DNA of 64,000 bases from Opisthocomus hoazin (taxonomy: Eukaryota > Chordata > Aves > Opisthocomiformes > Opisthocomidae). The position numbers were made by a program, and so were the translations under genes. Location of the stretch: assembly GCF_030867145.1 (NCBI RefSeq), contig NC_134422.1, positions 1,022,001 to 1,086,000 of the forward strand, written 5' to 3'. Position 1 is the stretch's first letter. Every line of letters begins with the position of its first letter. Below the pieces are notes generated by a model that did not search any database, was not told the DNA's origin, and worked only from the letters and a program-made list of their open reading frames with translations. Below are positions 38,066 through 51,500 of this stretch, piece by piece.

Positions 38066-41000
38066 AGCCTGCAGCGACAGGCGCTGTCTCCGTGCTCCAG
38101 GCCTGCGGAAGCTCTCCCCTGGCATCAGGGCATCGCTTCGCGAAGAACAGCTCAGCAAGTACCCTCACAAACCCTGATTTTTTTTTTTTTTAAATATATG
38201 TCTCTCGAGTTCTAGAAGGCCTTTCTGTAAGCAGCCCCACCATTGGCAAGTTGCTGGGTTATTTGGTTTCAGAGCCACATAAACAGCTTCGGATCCTCGG
38301 GTCTGACGCTTTCTCTCTCCTGTTATCAGGAACCGCAAACACCCAAGGGTAGCAGCAGGAATCTGCCGAGCCCACGGAAACCGAGCCCCCTGCGCCTGCC
38401 AGCGGTACTTCTCGTGTGGCTTTGTGATGGAGGTCACCTGGTGCAGGTTCTCGACCGTCGTGTTTTCAGAGCACGGCGTTTCCCCGCAGCTGTGGCTGGG
38501 CGGTTTGGGAAGCCGAGTGACCGGCTGCTGCAGCGCACTGGTTTCTGTTGTGCTGTGAAACCGAGTCTTTCCCTGGATGATGTGCCCAGGTAACACGGAT
38601 ATGATCCCTTGGTAGTAACGTGACTTCCAGCAGCTGGCTGTGAATTTTGCTTTATGGCAGGAGTCTGATTTTACAAACCCTCGGCACGTGAGCGTATTGG
38701 CATTAATAAACTGCTGGGACTGAGGACTGGTTAGCGCAGCATCATACCCTTATATACCTATATACACAGTGTAAATGGTAGAGGGTCCCACAGAACAGCA
38801 GCCCCAAATCATGCATTTACGATAGTTATAGAAAGAATAATCTGCTGTGTAATGGAGAGCGTAAGCAAGGACAATAAAACACAGTTGCATCTATTACAAA
38901 TTAATTTCAAGTCATATACTGATGTCTTATCTGCTGAAAAACCTCTACAAAAATGAATCTTTGTGCTAATTCCTGGAGACGGAGCTTGTGGAACTTGAAG
39001 AACTGTAATATTTTGACTCCATTTCATTTCATTTCCTAACAAAAACAAATAAATGCCGTGTGCTCGCATCATCTCCATGAGCATTGGTACACGAGCAGTA
39101 CGGGGAGGACAGAGAAATACAGATTTCCTGCAACACTTGTGCTTTGGAGTTGCGTTTTTAGCAGAGTTGCAAAACAAATATCAAACAATGGTGTAAAGTT
39201 ATTTGGAAAAAGTTACTGATGTTAGTGAAAACAGAGCGAGATTGTTAGCTAAAATGAGCTGCAACCATCTGCTGTCTGCCTCCGTCCCAAGCTTGGGGAA
39301 GAAAGCCGCAGGTTCAGTAAACCAGGGGCTGGAGAGAAGCCGTGATTTTTGTGTTCCTAGGGGTACCCGTGCCACCGAGACTCCGGCCGGGGTGGTTTTC
39401 TGCAGCGAGCAGAGGGTGTGCGAGCCCTGAGAACATTCACAGGTGTTTCTGTGCCGCAGTGCCAGCTCAGAAAGAAATCCTGCCTTGTTTTGCTTCCTCT
39501 GCCCACACTTCCTTCACGAGTTAGGGAAATGTTTAATTGGGATTGACACTGTGGTGTCCTTTGCTCATTCAGACAAAGATGAAAGTGAAACAGGGCTGGT
39601 TAGTTCCGCTAACCCGTGGCACCCAAGCCGCTGTTTCAGACCGAACCACAAATCAGTGCAGGGGAATGCAGAAGGCAGCACCAACAGAGGCGAACTGCCA
39701 AGGCAGTGCCCTGCGGATCGCTGCTCGGAAGGCTGATCGCGGGGTGGGCGGCCGGGGCGCTGGCAGGGCTGGAGGGCACCGCGAGCAGAGCCCCGCGGCG
39801 CGCCCGCCGCCCGGGGAAGCCGTCGCAGCCGCCGGCATCCAGCTCAGCGGGTCTGAGCATCCGCACTGAGGGGGTGGCAGCCAAGCAGCAAGCCTGGCAC
39901 GTTTTGAGGTGAAATTAATGTGGTTTTTTTTTCTCCAAACAGCCAGAACATTGAAAGATTACCAATATGTCTAAGGCCCTACAGAAACTGGTGAGTGAAG
40001 GCAGCCTGCGCTGACTCCCCGAGACAAGCCGGGTCCAGCAGCTAAGGCCAGGCTCACGATGATTTATTTTCCAGACGAACTCCTCCTTTGCTGTCTAGTG
40101 CAGAGATGATGCAGACCGCGGGTATTGGGGAGGAGGAAGTCGCTTTCAAGAAGAGATGTTACACTGGGGCTGGAAGGAAATGTAGCTGAGTTTAATGAGC
40201 TCGTCACGGGGCACGCAGACAAAATTAGAACTGGAAATGTGGTTTGAGGTGGGAAGGCGAGCTGGAGCCGCGCAGCCTTTCCGGAGGTGGCAGTCCAGCA
40301 GAAGGGAACCCCGAGCAGCCCAAGGAAACGTGGCGGTGGTGTCTGCGGCAGTCAGCCCGAACGTCTCTGCCGAGCGCGCGCCGTCGGTCCCGCGAGCGCA
40401 GGGCGATTCCCGGCCGAAGCCGGAGGCCGTGCAGGGCAGCAGCAGTGGAAGCGAGCGGGTTGTAGCCATGAACTGGTGAAACGTCCCCGTCGAACCCAAG
40501 CGGGTGTTGCCTGCGTGCTTCGCCAGGTTTGCTGTTCGGTCAACGGGCGCTTCGCATGCCCGTTGCTCAGGATCTGGTTTTAACGAGAAAAATAATTCAG
40601 GTGTGGCCACTGTTAGCTTGTAGAGGATATTTGCTGCCAGCTCATAAACCTCTTGGAAAACTGATATTTAAATCAAAGTGTTAATATAGCTCTAAGCATA
40701 TTTCACAGAAATGTATATTTTTACTCGCTGCCATTTGAAAAGACCCGATTTCAAACCCTGCTCGAGTCCCGCACAGAAGCGATGTTGAGAGCCCTGCTAA
40801 TCCCCGCCGGGCACCCCCCCGTTTCACCGACAGCCGTGCCCCTCTCAGCCCCCCTCGCCTTGGCACGGCGAGGCGGGCTCGGCCGCGGCCCCGCAGCGGC
40901 GCGGGGCTGGGCGAGCAGCTGTGCCGCGCGTCTGCTCGGCGGTGCGGCCGCGCGGAGGGGCGAGGGGCTGGCGCAGCAAGCGGGCGCGTGGGCTTGGCTC

Positions 41001-41218
41001 CGCTGCAGCTCCTGCGGCCAGGCAGCGGGCAGCCGCCGAGTCTGGGGAGGGAAGGCACCGGCCGGTGCTTTTTCTTTGCGGTGTCTGTAAATCGCGGCGT
41101 AAACAGATGACACCGCGGAACTGTCTTTAATGAACGTGTTCCTCGTAAACGCTCGCGTTAGTAGGTAGTGGGGAAAAAAGGAACAGTTTTTCATGTAAAA
41201 AGTACTTCTTAATGAAGA
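38066..41218. other. Intergenic with a CpG-rich patch
   Basis: Mostly unique sequence; AT-rich at 38.6-39.2 kb, CpG-rich at about 40.25-40.45 and 40.78-41.05 kb. No conserved coding frame or RNA gene. Confidence 0.3.
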
Positions 41219-41774
41219 TTGAGGCCCCATCTGGAGTACTTGAGGCCCCATCTGGAGTACTCTGTCCAGTTCTGGGCTCCCCAGTTCAGGAAAGATGAGG
41301 AGCTACTGGAGAGAGTCCAGCGGAGGGCTGCGAGGATGATGAGGGAACTGGAGCATCTCTGCTACGAGGAGAGCTGAGGGAGCTGGGCTTGTTCAGCCTG
41401 GAGAAGAGAAGGCTGAGAGGGGACCTTCGAAATGCCTCTAAATATCTGCAGGGTGGGGGTCAGGAGGACGGGGCCAGACTCTTTGCAGTGGTGCCCAGCG
41501 ACAGGACAAGGGGCAACGGGCACAAACTGAAGCAGAGGAAGCTCCAGCTGAACCCAAGGAAGAACTTTTTCCCTCTGAGGGTGACGGAGCCCTGGCCCAG
41601 GCTGCCCAGGGAGGCTGTGGAGTCTCCTTCTCTGGAGATATTCCAGCCCCGCCTGGACACGGTGCTGTGCAGCCTGCTGTGGGTGACCCTGCTTGGGCAG
41701 GGGGTTGGGCTGGGTGACCCACAGAGGTCTCTTCCAACCCCGACCATACTGGGATTCTGTGTGATTCTGTGAAG
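41219..41774 (+). mobile_element. CR1 LINE 3' fragment, 0.55 kb, with 21-bp 5' duplication
   Basis: It starts with TGAGGCCCCATCTGGAGTAC(T) present twice (41220-41240 and 41241-41261), then ORF2 C-terminal codons ([20 protein letters not shown] region), with a deletion at GAGGAGAGCTGAGG that shifts frame. It continues through [20 protein letters not shown] to the GTGACCCACAGAGGTC end and ATTCTGTGTGATTCTGTGA. Same subfamily as the 13.6-kb copy. Confidence 0.94.
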
Positions 41775-43094
41775 TCTGATGGAATCCTGAAAGCTGTGAT
41801 TTCTGGCAGAAGGGGTGGTTCCCTCCCGGTGTCGGTGGTGCTTTGCGAGCACCAAAAGCCGACGTGCTCCTGTAACCCTTCCTCCGAACGCAGGGGTGAC
41901 GTCCCCACAGCGACAGACTGTGACGGCGTGGAGACACGATGCCATGGCGCGTTTGTTGCCTTGCCCATGCAGTTCAATCTCCGCACCCCGGAGGTCTGCG
42001 TGCCAGCCGACGGCACAGAGCATCGAGGCCGGGGTCCGGGGACTCGGGCGTGTGGCTACCCTCGTGCGCAGGGAGTAGCTCTGGAATTCTCTTGGCTATT
42101 CACTCACGCGGCGTGGATCCTGGGTGTTTGGTCGGTTGTCGCCGGACACGATGGTCCCGTGACCGGGAGTACGGTGCTGGCAGTGGCCGAGGTGCAGCGC
42201 CTGCGATCGCGCGGGCTGTCGGGAGGGCAGCGGCTGGGGAGAAAGAACGCGTCCGCGTCGGCAGCCCTGCTGCCCGGCGTCGGCTTTGGCAGCTCCCGTG
42301 ACGTCGAGGGAGAGCAGTACCTGGCCGCTGGGAACGCGGCGAGCGGGATGGACTCAGAAATCTGAATGAGTCCTCGCAGAAGGGAGCTGGAACCTGAATA
42401 TTTTGCTGATGCTCTCTGCAGGTGTCTCCTCTGCTGGGCTCTCGTGAGGTTTACATTCCCTGTAAAAGTATTAAAGTGTGTGACTTCATTTGTTAACTCC
42501 TCTTTTTCTCTGAGGTGTTTGCAAAGCTGGTGACCTTCTCTGCAGGAGCCCATGACAGCCAGAGCTGCTCGAGGATGGCTGCGTTCTCCAGCTCCTTCAC
42601 AGGCAGTCAACCTTGGCTGTATGCTTTGTGCCTTTCTTGGGGTTTTTTGGTTTGCTTTTTTTTATCCTTCCCCAGGTAAAGCTCACTGAAAGCCGAGAGG
42701 TGACTTTCCTCAGCCGAGCCGAGGGGGTCTGGCAGCCCTGGTCTGGATTGTAGGGCGGGTTCTGCTGGGTAGGTGCATCAGTTGGGGAAAAATCCCACGA
42801 ACCCGCCAGTCCCAGTCCCTCCCCCAGTGACAACACAGCACTTGCTGCGCTGTCAAAACAGGGCGGTTTCACCTAACGAGATGGGGAGAAAAAGTGCCTT
42901 CTTTGTGACTTGCGGAGGGTTTCTTCATGATTTTAATCAAGCGAGTTAACACTTGGATAAAGGGAAAGCTTTACTTTCAATTGTCTGTCCATGTTTTAAT
43001 TTTAGGGTTTTTTCTGCACCGTGGCAGTAGTTAGTCTCATGTGTCAAAGGCTGTTTCCACAATTATGGTTTGCCTAATGGTCCTTTTGTTATAA
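41775..43094. other. Intergenic, nothing recognised
   Basis: Unique sequence, CpG-rich to about 42.35 kb and then AT-richer. No gene, RNA or repeat recognised. Confidence 0.3.
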
Positions 43095-43175
43095 TTCATA
43101 GGCTAATAGAAGTCAGAGATGGAAAAGACCTATTAGATTATTGAGTCAATGCCCTGCAAATGCAGGATATAATCT
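43095..43175 (-). mobile_element. Ancient CR1-type LINE 3' end remnant
   Basis: AGAGATGGAAAAGACCTATT, AGATTATTGAGTCAATGCCC and TGCAAATGCAGGAT match the reverse-complement plan of old CR1/L3-like 3' ends (GGAAAAGACCT...ATCATCTAGTCC). It is much more diverged than the other copies. Confidence 0.6.
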
Positions 43176-46100
43176 CCTAGATAGAGGAGGTATCGGGTAT
43201 TATTAAACAGATTTTACACTTGATCTTAGCTAAATTATGGTTAGTAGTCATCCGATTCCTCGAATGGTTTAATAACAATGGCTTAATTTCAGGTTTTGGG
43301 AGAGTATATCTGTATTTCAGTTTACATTTGGTATTTCTCCGCCTTGCCTGTAGATGTGCACACTTCCGGAAGGGAAGATCCTGCATTCCTAGCAGGCAGC
43401 ACAGTGGGGAAAAAAAGAACAAAATCCAGCAAATATCTCTAAAAAAGCCTTTACGTTTTCCTGGGTTAAAGCAGTCCCAAATAGCAAATTTGCAGGGAAA
43501 AGAAAGCTGAAGAAGGGAAAAATCCTCGTCCACATAAGCATCAGCAGTAAATCTTGATGGAACCCAGCTGACGTGGCTTTGTCTTCCAGCTGCGCTCTGA
43601 ATGCCTCTGGGCTTGGGCACAGGGGAACTCAGAATATTAAGGGAGCCTTGCCTGCAAAAAGCCACCAGACAAAAAAAACCCCAGGGAGAACAAACCTGCG
43701 CAAACCTACCTTCATGCTTTCGTCCGGAGAGGTTCGGCGGGACGCGGGAGCAGCCACCTCGCCCGCGCGCGGGAGCAGGCAGGGGACGCGCCCGGCGGCA
43801 GCGTGCCGGGACCTGGCAGGCAGCGGGTGCACGTGCCGCAGTTGACTTTAACCTCGTGAAGATGACACGGCTCGTGCTAACGAACCTCCAGGAGAACTGC
43901 CCGTTTAGTTACCTCGGGTTCCAAGGGTCTGGAACCCGGGAAGCTGGGATGCTGTAGCACCGAGCGCCTTTGTGAGGCATTGCTGAAGCCAGGCTTCTCG
44001 GGCAGGTCCCCGCTGTTCGTCCTGCTGCTGCCAAGCCGGAGGTCGTCAGTGCAAGAACCACCAAGGCTTGGGCTTGAGCAGAAACCTTCTTTGCTGACTG
44101 GTAATACTGCATTTGTTACGTTCTTGGGTATTCCTGGGTAACTGTACATTCCCTATTTCTATTTCCTATTTTTAATTCTCTAATTTTCATTTGGTTGTGT
44201 AGAAGAATCAGCATAATTAACCCGCAGGACGCAAACTGGTCTGCCTCCAGCTCCTCCTTCATCTAGCAGCCTTTTTTCTCTGCTTTGTTAGGTTGGCGGT
44301 GAGGTATTTGGATAACGCCACGCGTGTTCTCAGTGCACAGCGAACGTCCGACTGCGATGGGCCTCAACCTGTCAGCGCCGCGCAACCGCCAGCAAGGTCT
44401 GGGTTCCTCCTCGCTGTCTGAGAAGGTCTGAAGAAGTGGTCCTTGTTTGAGAGGGGTAAATTAAACGTCTGTCTGTCTGTCACTTATATGAACTGGTGTA
44501 ATACACAGAGCGCGAGGCTGAGCTCCTTCCATCAGAAGAACTCGAGGCTGATCTCCTTCCATCAGGAGAACTCGGGACCAGGACTGGCGTTGTGTTAAGC
44601 AAGATCTCCCTCTTTTGGGGTAAACAAGCTGTAACGAGGGAGTCATCCCGCAGTTTGGGAAGCATTTGGAAAAACAAGAGCTGGAGTGGGAAGGGCATGT
44701 TCACTTAAAAGTCTGCAATTAAAAGATGAATAGGCTTAGTTGCCTCTGAAAGCTGTAATTAAGAGATGGATGGGTTTCCTCCAGGACAAAGAGGAGGTGC
44801 AGTTCTTCAGGTCTGAAAAACTGCCGGTTCTACTTGAAGCTCTTCATAGGTGGGCTCCTGATCAAAACCCGTTACACAGTTAGAGACAGCCACCCGCGTA
44901 GCTCCTCTTTGCGCATTAGACGTTGCCCAGTCTTAGCTGCTTTCTCCAGACAGTCTTCTGCAGGCCCCCGGTACCAAATCTGTGGGTTTCACAGTAAATC
45001 TGCTGTCAGTTGTTCTCAGATCTTCCTTGCACCAGATTCCCCGATGACAGAGCTGCAGGGCGTGCAAGGAGACCATGGCAGCCGTGACACCACGTGAGAA
45101 CGCGGCGGTGTCCGTGCAGAGAGGCAGAGGCACGGCGTCAGGACGGGGGCTCAGCCGACGCCTGCAGCCTGCGTGCCCGTGCCCAGGAGGCTGGAGTCGT
45201 CTGCCCAGCCGAGGGACGCTGGCGGAAAAGCTGTGGTTGTCTTCCTCTCATTTAGGTTTGGTTTCTGGCATACTCCAGCTGAACAGGGTATGGTTACATA
45301 AAGTTAATATCTGACATAAATTGGACCTCCAAGTTATTTTCAGTACTGTTTTCATCCGCTTTTCCTAGAATACATTTCTGTGTGATGTCTCAGTAAGCGA
45401 GCCTGGCTGTTCTGCTGTTAAAAAACAGTTGTCACCAAACACGTGGGAAAAATTGGAACGTAAACAGGAGCATTGCAAAGACTGAGCGGAAAGTTTCGAA
45501 GTTTTCAGATGGAATTGTAGAAGTACAAATGATGGAAATGTAGAAGTACAACTGATTATAGCAAGAGGTTTATGTACTCTGCAATCTCATGTATCTAAAA
45601 AGAGAAGTCCATAACCTGCTATTTTACAGCAGTTCTCCTCCTGTGACAATGTCTGCAGGAGCCCTGCTGAGCCTCACCGGTACTGTCTTGAAGAGAACAA
45701 CAGGGTATTATTTCTGGAGAGTTACGTACGAAACCCATTACTTGTATCAAAATGCAACTTGTCAAACAAGTTGACCGAGACCATTTTTTTCAAAAGGGAC
45801 TGGATAGTCTGGGTATCTGCATCTCGACATGTTGGAGAGATGCCTGGTTTCCAGGAGGAGATGGAGAAGGAGTCCTCTATCACTAAGGTGTTCTGAAGTA
45901 ACATGCATAAAAAAGCTCGCCGTTCATGGAAACGTGAGCTTTTCATCTCAGCTGGGTTGATGATTGAGCAGAAGGACTTTCTGAAACGTCCACACGTTCC
46001 TAGGCTTTCCTGTGGTTGCTGTGAAGTGCGCTGATTTTTATACGAAAGGATTTGCTTCGAAGCGCGGTATTTTGGGTACGAAGCGGGTGTCGGTGATGCT

Positions 46101-47720
46101 GGTTTTCCCCTCCGCCCTGGTCTGCTCTTTCTGCAGCTGACCTGCACCGTGCCGAGGTGACAGCGAGGACAAGAGCACGAACGGAGTAAGGTAGTGCTTA
46201 TACTTCGCAGTAGTAAAATGATAATTTTCCTGATCAGCAGTAAGGAGTGCTTGGAAAAATGTGCGCGGGGGACATCTTTCTGCACGGCATGGAAAGGGTT
46301 TTCTGCATCGTGAGCACATTCCCCCTGTAGCAGGTACGCTCACGGAGTCTTCGCGGTGCCCTTTACCTGTCAGACTGTATTTGATCTAAGTTTTCCTCCT
46401 CGGGGTCTACAATAAGCTTTAAAAACAATATATGAAATGCGCCTCGAGGACCCCAAAACATTGGAAGCCAGGGTTCCTGAAGCATTCACAGGGGAAAAAG
46501 CGATGCGTCTCCCGAAGCCGTTTGTGTTTACCAGCGCTGCGGGGTGTCTGGACGCGTCCGGCACGGTGTGCCTCTGAGTAATGGAAGTCTGCTTTACTTC
46601 GGCATCAGAAAGAACGGATTTTTCTCTTTTTTTACCGATTGCCCTACCTGTCCAGTAACTAGACAAACATTTACAATTCAAACGATGTAATGCAATTAAG
46701 ACTCTCTCGTAACAGTCTGATTTGCCTATCTCATTATAGAGAGTGACACCATTAGAAGACATGTGTTGAAGCTTTCAAAATGATTATGGTATGTGAAGAT
46801 ACGAAGGACATGGATGATAAAATTTGTTAGATCTTAGATGCCTGCTGTAGAAGTGTTGTGCACAGATTCTCGTGAACAGCTTAGTCCTGTAGCTGTCTCT
46901 GGAGAAAAATAGCAGATTATTAAGGACTAAGAGCTGGAATTAACACTCTAGTTTGAAGTTTAATTGCATTTATCAATAGGAAACGGGGCTTCTTTTTTTT
47001 TTTGAATAAAACCCCAAGCCTGAAGCCAAAAGCGAGAGGAAAAACTTCTGCAAGAAGTTTGCTTCTGTTTTGCTCATACACGGACGCGTATCAGGAGCGA
47101 AAGGTAGGATGAGTGCCCAGTGGAGGCTGCTTCAAACCTTTGCACTCCCTGCCTTGGGAGCGTAGTCGGGGCTGACCAGCTCTTAGCGTAAGCTCAGACT
47201 GAGGATGTGAGGTTGCTTTAGCATCACTTCTGCTCCCTGTTCTCCTGGGGAGGTTGAGACTTCCAGGGCAAGGCTTCCCCGCCGCTAATGGACAGAAGCC
47301 TGCAGCAGCTGGGACACCCTGGGGCAGGCAGTGGTGGCCCTGGGGACAAGCATGGGGACTTTGTTGACATCTGCCCAGGCTGCAGACAACCCCAGGTTCC
47401 CCCTGCCCGGGGAGTGCTGGGAATTCCGGGGGGGTCAGCACAGTTCCTGAATTTGGCTTTGCACTGGTTTGGCGACCCGTCATCCCGCTGCTGCGGTGAA
47501 GTTTCCCTGGGAGATGCCTCATGCAGACGAAGCCCCATCTCAAGCTGCTCCGTTCCCACGGACGCTCCTCTCCCTGGGTGCACCCATCTGTTACAGCCCT
47601 GCCCTCGTCTCCCACCTGGTATCTCGTTGCAGTACTCGCTACAATGATCTTTCCTTTTTGATGCCATAAATGAAACCCATGTCTTTTTTCACTGCTTGTA
47701 AATAATATTACAGTAACAAT
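43176..47720. other. Intergenic; one 30-bp duplication
   Basis: About 4.5 kb without a recognisable gene. At 44513-44542 and 44543-44572 a 30-bp unit starting CGAGGCTGA is duplicated with about two changes. A (GTCT)n run of four units precedes it near 44468. Confidence 0.35.
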
Positions 47721-47828
47721 TGCAGTTCCATGCAGAAGGAGAAAAATCTAACTAATGAGAGATTTCTAATTCCAGGTTTCTAAAGGGCAGTTGCTGTAAA
47801 CATCTATGAGCCAAAAATAATTAAACAC
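47721..47828 (+). repeat. 108-bp direct repeat, copy 1
   Basis: It begins TGCAGTTCCATGCAGAAGG and ends near GAGCCAAAAATAATTA. It aligns without gaps to 48462-48569 with about eight mismatches (roughly 93% identity). It is not a CR1 or a recognised LTR. Confidence 0.9.
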
Positions 47829-48065
47829 AAATTCCAAAAAATACTTCTGAGTGCTTTAATTTTTGGACTGCGAAGCCAGGAAACACCGGCTGCACAGACA
47901 TGGCTATGGCATAGGATTCTCTAGACAAGAAGCTAGTGCAGTATCTTCAGTGTCAGAACTATCGAAGCAGTAAGTTGAAGTATTCTTGCACTATTGGACT
48001 GGCAAATTTATCGCCTGGCCACCTCCTTCATCGCCGCAGACCTGCGCGCCCGCGTGTGCGCAGGC

Positions 48066-48167
48066 GGTTGGGTCCACCTCCAGGAGCAGAGGAGCTGTCG
48101 GTTGGGCCCACCTCCAGGAGGAGAGGAGCTGTCGGTTGGGTCCACCTCCAGGAGCAGAGGAGCTGTC
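48066..48167 (+). repeat. 34-bp tandem repeat, three copies
   Basis: Units GGTTGGGTCCACCTCCAGGA... start at 48066, 48100 and 48134; the middle unit differs at two or three bases. It lies between the two copies of the 108-bp direct repeat. Confidence 0.93.
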
Positions 48168-48461
48168 GGTCTCAGCGGGAAGTAGTTCAGGTTTGTGCCA
48201 ATGAAGCTAACGGCCGAGAGCGGCCAGGGCCGGGTGGGAGCGGGTGGGGGGCAGGACTCGGGGCACCGCGGGCGGGCGAGGGCAGCCCCGCTCCCCCAGC
48301 CCTCTCCACATGCAGGAGCGATGCGATTGCTCGGTACGTGCAGAATATCCAGAAACCCACCACGGACTTCTGGGACGCGATGGCTTACCTGCCCGCCTTA
48401 CCCCCAGCGCTTGTGCTGCCCTGCGCTGGCTGCTGCCCGAGCACGCGAGCTGCTGGTGCTC

Positions 48462-48569
48462 TGCAGCTCCATGCAGAAGGAGAAAAATTTAACTAACGAG
48501 AGATTTCTAATTCCAGGTTTCTAAGGGGCAGTTGCTGTAAACATCTATGAGTCAAAAGTTATTACACAC
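48462..48569 (+). repeat. 108-bp direct repeat, copy 2
   Basis: Second copy of the 47721-47828 segment in the same orientation, 741 bp further on. The 633 bp between the copies are GC-rich and contain the 34-bp repeat. The arrangement could be a local segmental duplication or the scar of an insertion. Confidence 0.9.
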
Positions 48570-51500
48570 CCACTCCCGTTGGTGTTGCCACGGATAACGC
48601 GAGCCCGGATAGACGCACCGTGGGCACTGCAGAAACCAGACGTGTGGCCACATCACCTTGGGAAATATTTAATGGAAACCTTTGTTTCGGCAAGTGGGGT
48701 GAAAAAAGCTTTCAGCTGCTTAATGAACGGCCAGGTTTGGTGTGTCTCTGGCTTACTTGCAAATACTTTTCTTAGGCAAGGCAGCTTGTTTGATTTTTTT
48801 TGCTGTCATGTAGTAGGTTCAAAGCTATGGGCCAGCTCTCATCCTGAAATGAGTAACAAAACATTTCCCAAAATCACTGGGAGCAAAGCCAGGATGCAAC
48901 TAGCAGTGTGAAAGTTACAGCTGATTTTTTCTATGAGATTATTTTACTGCGCTCGGTTATGTTTGGAGGTATATGCTTAGCCATGTGCAGACAGACTTTC
49001 GCTTCGGTAGGAACTTGCACCAGTAGAGAATACATTAAAATGGAAGTTTTGGAGTCAGATTTTTCTCTATACCAAGGGATTAATAATGTATTTATTAATT
49101 TTAATAATTTATTAATCCTCAGGATTAACCAATACAGTTTGAGCATGCAAACACTAAGATTAAGCTGTAAATGCCGGTTCCTTGTTGCAGATCTTGAAAT
49201 CTGAAAATTTCACGGAAGAGGTGACCATCAGTCCCGCAGTATTTCTAAACGGTGACAGGCCCTTTCTCGCGGCTCGGCTCTCCTGTGAGGGTTTACCGGC
49301 ATTGGTCTCCCCAGCCCCGCAGCCTGATCGCCAGGTGAGGAGCTGCAGCCTTTGGAGCAAGCCCCGATGGCAGGGTGAGGAGATGGTCCTCACTGTGGCC
49401 TGGGTTCTCCTTTTTTCCTCCCTCAACAGCAGATGGGTTTGTTTTTAACTGCTCATTCCTATGGTAATCTCTCTCCTGGATAATCCTGGTTGGAAACAGA
49501 AAGGTGCTCACTGAAATTTTGTGTATTTAGAAATAGCATCCCCCAAGAAAGATGTATGCAGTGTGGACGGTAGCCTTCAAAATAAGTAGCCATATATTAG
49601 GAGAGCAGAAAGGCTGACCTACCCGTAGGCTTGCATCCCTTCGTCTGGACTTTGTCATGGCTTGGTACAAGCCCTTAAAACTGCAGCCTTCTGGTTTCAT
49701 AACCCGCCTTAATTCCCTGGCTCCGAGCACAAAGCAAGCGCCTGCTGTTTGCCTCAGCTTATGAGCCCGGCCATGACTGCGGTTCGGGGCTGTTGGGGGG
49801 GGAACCCCAGCCCGCGCTCCCGCTCGGGGCTGGCTTGGGTCCCTCCGGGCTTGGCTGGGGCTCGGGGGTCCCAGGATCCCCGGCTCCGCGCAGAGCTCTT
49901 CCAGCCCATGGCCCACTGTCACACCATCAGTTGGACTGGAAAAGACCTTCTTGGAAATCAAACCAGCTCCGGCCTCCAAATGTTTAACTGAGATTCAGGA
50001 ATAAATACGCAAGCGCTGTTTAATCGCGCCGAAGTTGCCACTCGGCTGGTGGGTATCGCCTGCCGTGTTGGAGGCTGGGTGAACGGGCAGGTCCTGGTTA
50101 CTCCTGGTAGGTAGCCGGTTGTTGTTTGATGAACTTGACAACTTATTTCCCTGACTAATTGGACTAGGAATAGGAGTACTCTCACTCTTTGGCCTTTCAG
50201 AATAGAATATCTGCAGTGACTAGAACAACTAAACGTTAATCCATGTAGAGCTTTACAATGCAAATTTGATTTTTTGTTTTACATGGTGCTCTGCCACAGT
50301 TTAAAACACCCCAACAACCCAAAACACAGTAGATCTGCTCACCCCCTTGATATTTAAATAATTCATAATATCTATAATACAGAGCCTTTCTTGTTTTGTA
50401 GTAATTAATTTTGAGACGAAGTCTGATGTAAACTAACTCCGCTATAATGCAGAGTACATCTGTGACTCTTTCGGCAGCACTGTCCTGTGAACACGCAGGT
50501 AATTCTCAGGCTTGCTGGTGAATATTGAATCGGTGTTCCTAGAACCTTCGGTGCTTTGGTCTCCGGTCGTGCTGCTCTGAAGCACAACCAGGAACGCTTC
50601 ACAATCTGCAGCCGGGGCTCGCTTTGTGGCAGAGCACCTCCGTAAACCACCGCTTCCCGCTTGCCAGCACACAGTTAATACTTCTGCTCTGTAAAAGATC
50701 ATTTCTTTCTAGGGAGAATTACAGCAAACGGAACGAGAACGGTCCATATGTATAAACCACGTATGGTTATTCCTACGATTACGAGTAAAATAGCGATAAT
50801 TACCATGGCAATTTGTATCTTTATGGATGAGATTTCTTCAAATAGATGCAGAAATATCTCTCCTCTGTCTCTGTACCCTTATGTTTAGCTTTTCTCCCAG
50901 ATAAAGGCTTCACAGCAAACATTTTAAGGAAATTGATGGTGCTTACAGGAAAGCCTCGTTTTTAAAAATGTTATAACATTTTTCACTAGTCATGCAGCTA
51001 TCTAAATAAAAAATTGTCCTTAAGAGTTCCCATATCATATGTAATAGCCAAGGGGCATCTTGGTAGCTAACCAAACTACGGAAAAATATACCAGTGCGTC
51101 ATCATCCATATTGCTGGTTAGGGTGAACGTGGGTTACCAGCAGCTGCAAGCTCACAGGGTTATTCTGCAGCCCTGCTGGTTTGCTGAGCTTGGCTACACG
51201 CTCTCCTGCAGAGGAAGGTGCTGCCTGGGTCACCTACGGGGTCATCGATGCCAGATGCTCTGTATCGGTTTCCCTCGGTTTACCTGCTAACCCACCCTGC
51301 CGCCTTCTCTGCTGGCTCTGAAAAACACGATTAGTGCCAAAAGAAAAATCAGTTTTGCCCACACAGAAGTCAATGGGATGTAGAAGTGGTTATTTACCAG
51401 AAGAATTGATTCATCAAGTAAATTATTCAGTAAAGACGGCAAAATTAATTGAATAACATGTTTTAACAAATGGAATCTGACTGGTTTTATCGTGCATGTG

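Noticed and set aside
37410-38215. Collagen-like or PHPSAIPIP-like proteins of 142-213 codons
   Set aside because: They are open in several frames and both strands through the GGGAT minisatellite.
48066-48167. CRISPR-like array
   Set aside because: The 34-bp units are directly adjacent with no spacers, and the genome is avian.
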